From NCBI RefSeq assembly GCF_001439605.1, contig NZ_LMBX01000014.1, positions 45,885 through 109,884 of the forward strand: 64,000 nt of DNA. Reading direction: 5' to 3'. The position numbers were made by a program, and so were the translations under genes. This document shows positions 63,158-64,000 of this stretch, piece by piece. The stretch's first letter is position 1, and each line of letters starts with the position of its first letter. This DNA is from Cytobacillus praedii (lineage in GTDB: Bacteria > Bacillota > Bacilli > Bacillales > Cytobacillaceae). The notes below the pieces were generated by a model, which made no database searches, was not told the origin of the DNA, and worked only from the letters and a program-made list of their open reading frames with translations.

Positions 63158-64000
63158 ATGAAATTGAAATGGGCTGTATTAGCGGTATTTTTCACTATTG
63201 TCACTGTGTTAACAGGGTGTGAACCATTAGCGGTCTTCGATCCTAAAGGGCCTCAAGCTGAAAGGCAAGCCAGCGACATTTTATTATCGATTGGAATTAT
63301 GTCGGTAGTTGTTATTGTTGTTTTTGCTATTTTAATATATGTGTTGGTGAAATTTAGAGCTTCAAAACAAAGTGAAGACTATGAACCACCACACATGGAA
63401 GGAAATCCTTGGGTAGAAGCAATTTGTGTAGGTATTCCCGTAATTATCGTTGCTTATCTTTCCTTCGTATCCGTACAAAGTAACTACATCGTTGAGTCTG
63501 CTCCAAAGGGCTATGAAGAACAAGAACCATTAATTGTCTATGCTTCTTCATCAAACTGGAAATGGCACTTTAGTTATCCTGAGGAAAATATTGAGACCGT
63601 CAACTATTTATATATACCAACAGACCGAGCACTAGAATTTAAATTATATTCAAATGGACCAATTACAAGTTTCTGGATTCCTCAGTTAGGCGGTCAAAAA
63701 TATGCGATGGCTGACATGATTACAACATTGCACTTAGCTGCTGATGAACCGGGCGAATTTATGGGACGTAATGCAAACTTCAGCGGGAAAGGATTTGCTG
63801 AAAATGCATTCAATGTGACTGCCATGTCTCAAAAAGATTTTGATGATTGGGTAAAGGAAGTAAAAGAAACGGCTGATCCACTTTCTAAAGAAAAATATAA
63901 TGAATTACTTAAGCCTGGACATCTTGGCCAAATGACATTTACTGGAACTCATTTGGAGTTTGCTCCACCACCAGAACATGATCATGGATCATCTCAAACT
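63158..64000 (+). CDS. qoxA: Cytochrome aa3 quinol oxidase subunit II (partial)
   Basis: 281 codons are present before the window ends. A lipoprotein signal (TVLTGC, Cys at about 21) and two membrane helices precede the periplasmic cupredoxin domain: SSNWKWHFSYPE, SNGPITSFWIPQLGGQKYAM and GRNANFSGKGFAENAF. The CuA cysteines are absent, as in quinol oxidases. It should start the qoxABCD operon to the right. ATG follows AAAGGAG. Confidence 0.95.
   Translation, partial: MKLKWAVLAVFFTIVTVLTGCEPLAVFDPKGPQAERQASDILLSIGIMSVVVIVVFAILIYVLVKFRASKQSEDYEPPHMEGNPWVEAICVGIPVIIVAYLSFVSVQSNYIVESAPKGYEEQEPLIVYASSSNWKWHFSYPEENIETVNYLYIPTDRALEFKLYSNGPITSFWIPQLGGQKYAMADMITTLHLAADEPGEFMGRNANFSGKGFAENAFNVTAMSQKDFDDWVKEVKETADPLSKEKYNELLKPGHLGQMTFTGTHLEFAPPPEHDHGSSQT

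Noticed and set aside
1..64000. Prophage, insertion sequences or integrative element
   Set aside because: No transposase, integrase, phage structural or conjugation gene was recognised on either strand, and no terminal repeats were found.

Overview
This window is low-GC chromosomal DNA from a spore-forming-type member of the Bacillaceae. The evidence is strong AGGAGG-type ribosome binding sites, frequent TTG and GTG starts, poly-T intrinsic terminators, guanidine-I and TPP riboswitches in front of ykkCD-type exporters and a thiT-like gene, a cydAB operon carrying a Bacillaceae-type CydS peptide, and the start of qoxA at the right edge. The genus cannot be fixed from the sequence alone. I see no tRNA, rRNA, CRISPR array, insertion sequence or prophage.

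Layout. 0-0.5 kb holds ten copies of a 52-bp hairpin repeat. 0.5-12.3 kb holds scattered metabolic and transport genes: a beta-lactamase-fold hydrolase behind an ECF-type promoter, a FetB-type permease, an AraC/GyrI regulator, an MFS transporter, a diguanylate cyclase, a ChrA transporter and an S66 peptidase. It ends with a broken DUF1835/DUF3658 gene. 12.3-14.9 kb is a cytochrome bd operon of four genes, including two peptides of about 31-32 residues. 15-28 kb has a phosphotransferase, a GNAT-aminotransferase fusion, a dicarboxylate symporter, a Nudix enzyme, a frameshifted flippase, the guanidine riboswitch with its two SMR genes, a chemoreceptor, and HIT, PP2C-like and TraB proteins. 28-35.3 kb has a doubled DUF1259 protein, a second 52-bp repeat array, a striking HTH regulator fused to a degenerate F1-ATPase beta-like domain, an ArsR-VOC pair with a leaderless start, and a second RsgA-like GTPase behind a leader peptide and terminator.

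35-50 kb mixes intact genes with decay. Intact ones include a VOC protein, a GNAT, ywbE, an extra murG, a PadR-HAAS-DUF4153 cluster and an ECF sigma/anti-sigma operon. Decayed ones are an antibiotic-biosynthesis-monooxygenase-like gene, a MocR regulator and its divergent EamA transporter joined by a deletion, a quinone-oxidoreductase-like gene, a methyltransferase and a small secreted protein. 50-64 kb is compact and intact: an AI-2E family transporter, an M50-like protease, potABCD, a divergent polysaccharide deacetylase, a MenC-type enolase, a sensor kinase, an FtsH paralogue, thiT under a TPP riboswitch, and qoxA cut by the window edge.

The main points for follow-up are the HTH/F1-beta-like fusion protein, the two repeat arrays that share a period and core but differ in stem sequence, the two tiny cyd peptides, the attenuator-like leader of the rsgA paralogue, the GNAT-aminotransferase fusion, and the cluster of recent gene losses between 43 and 50 kb.
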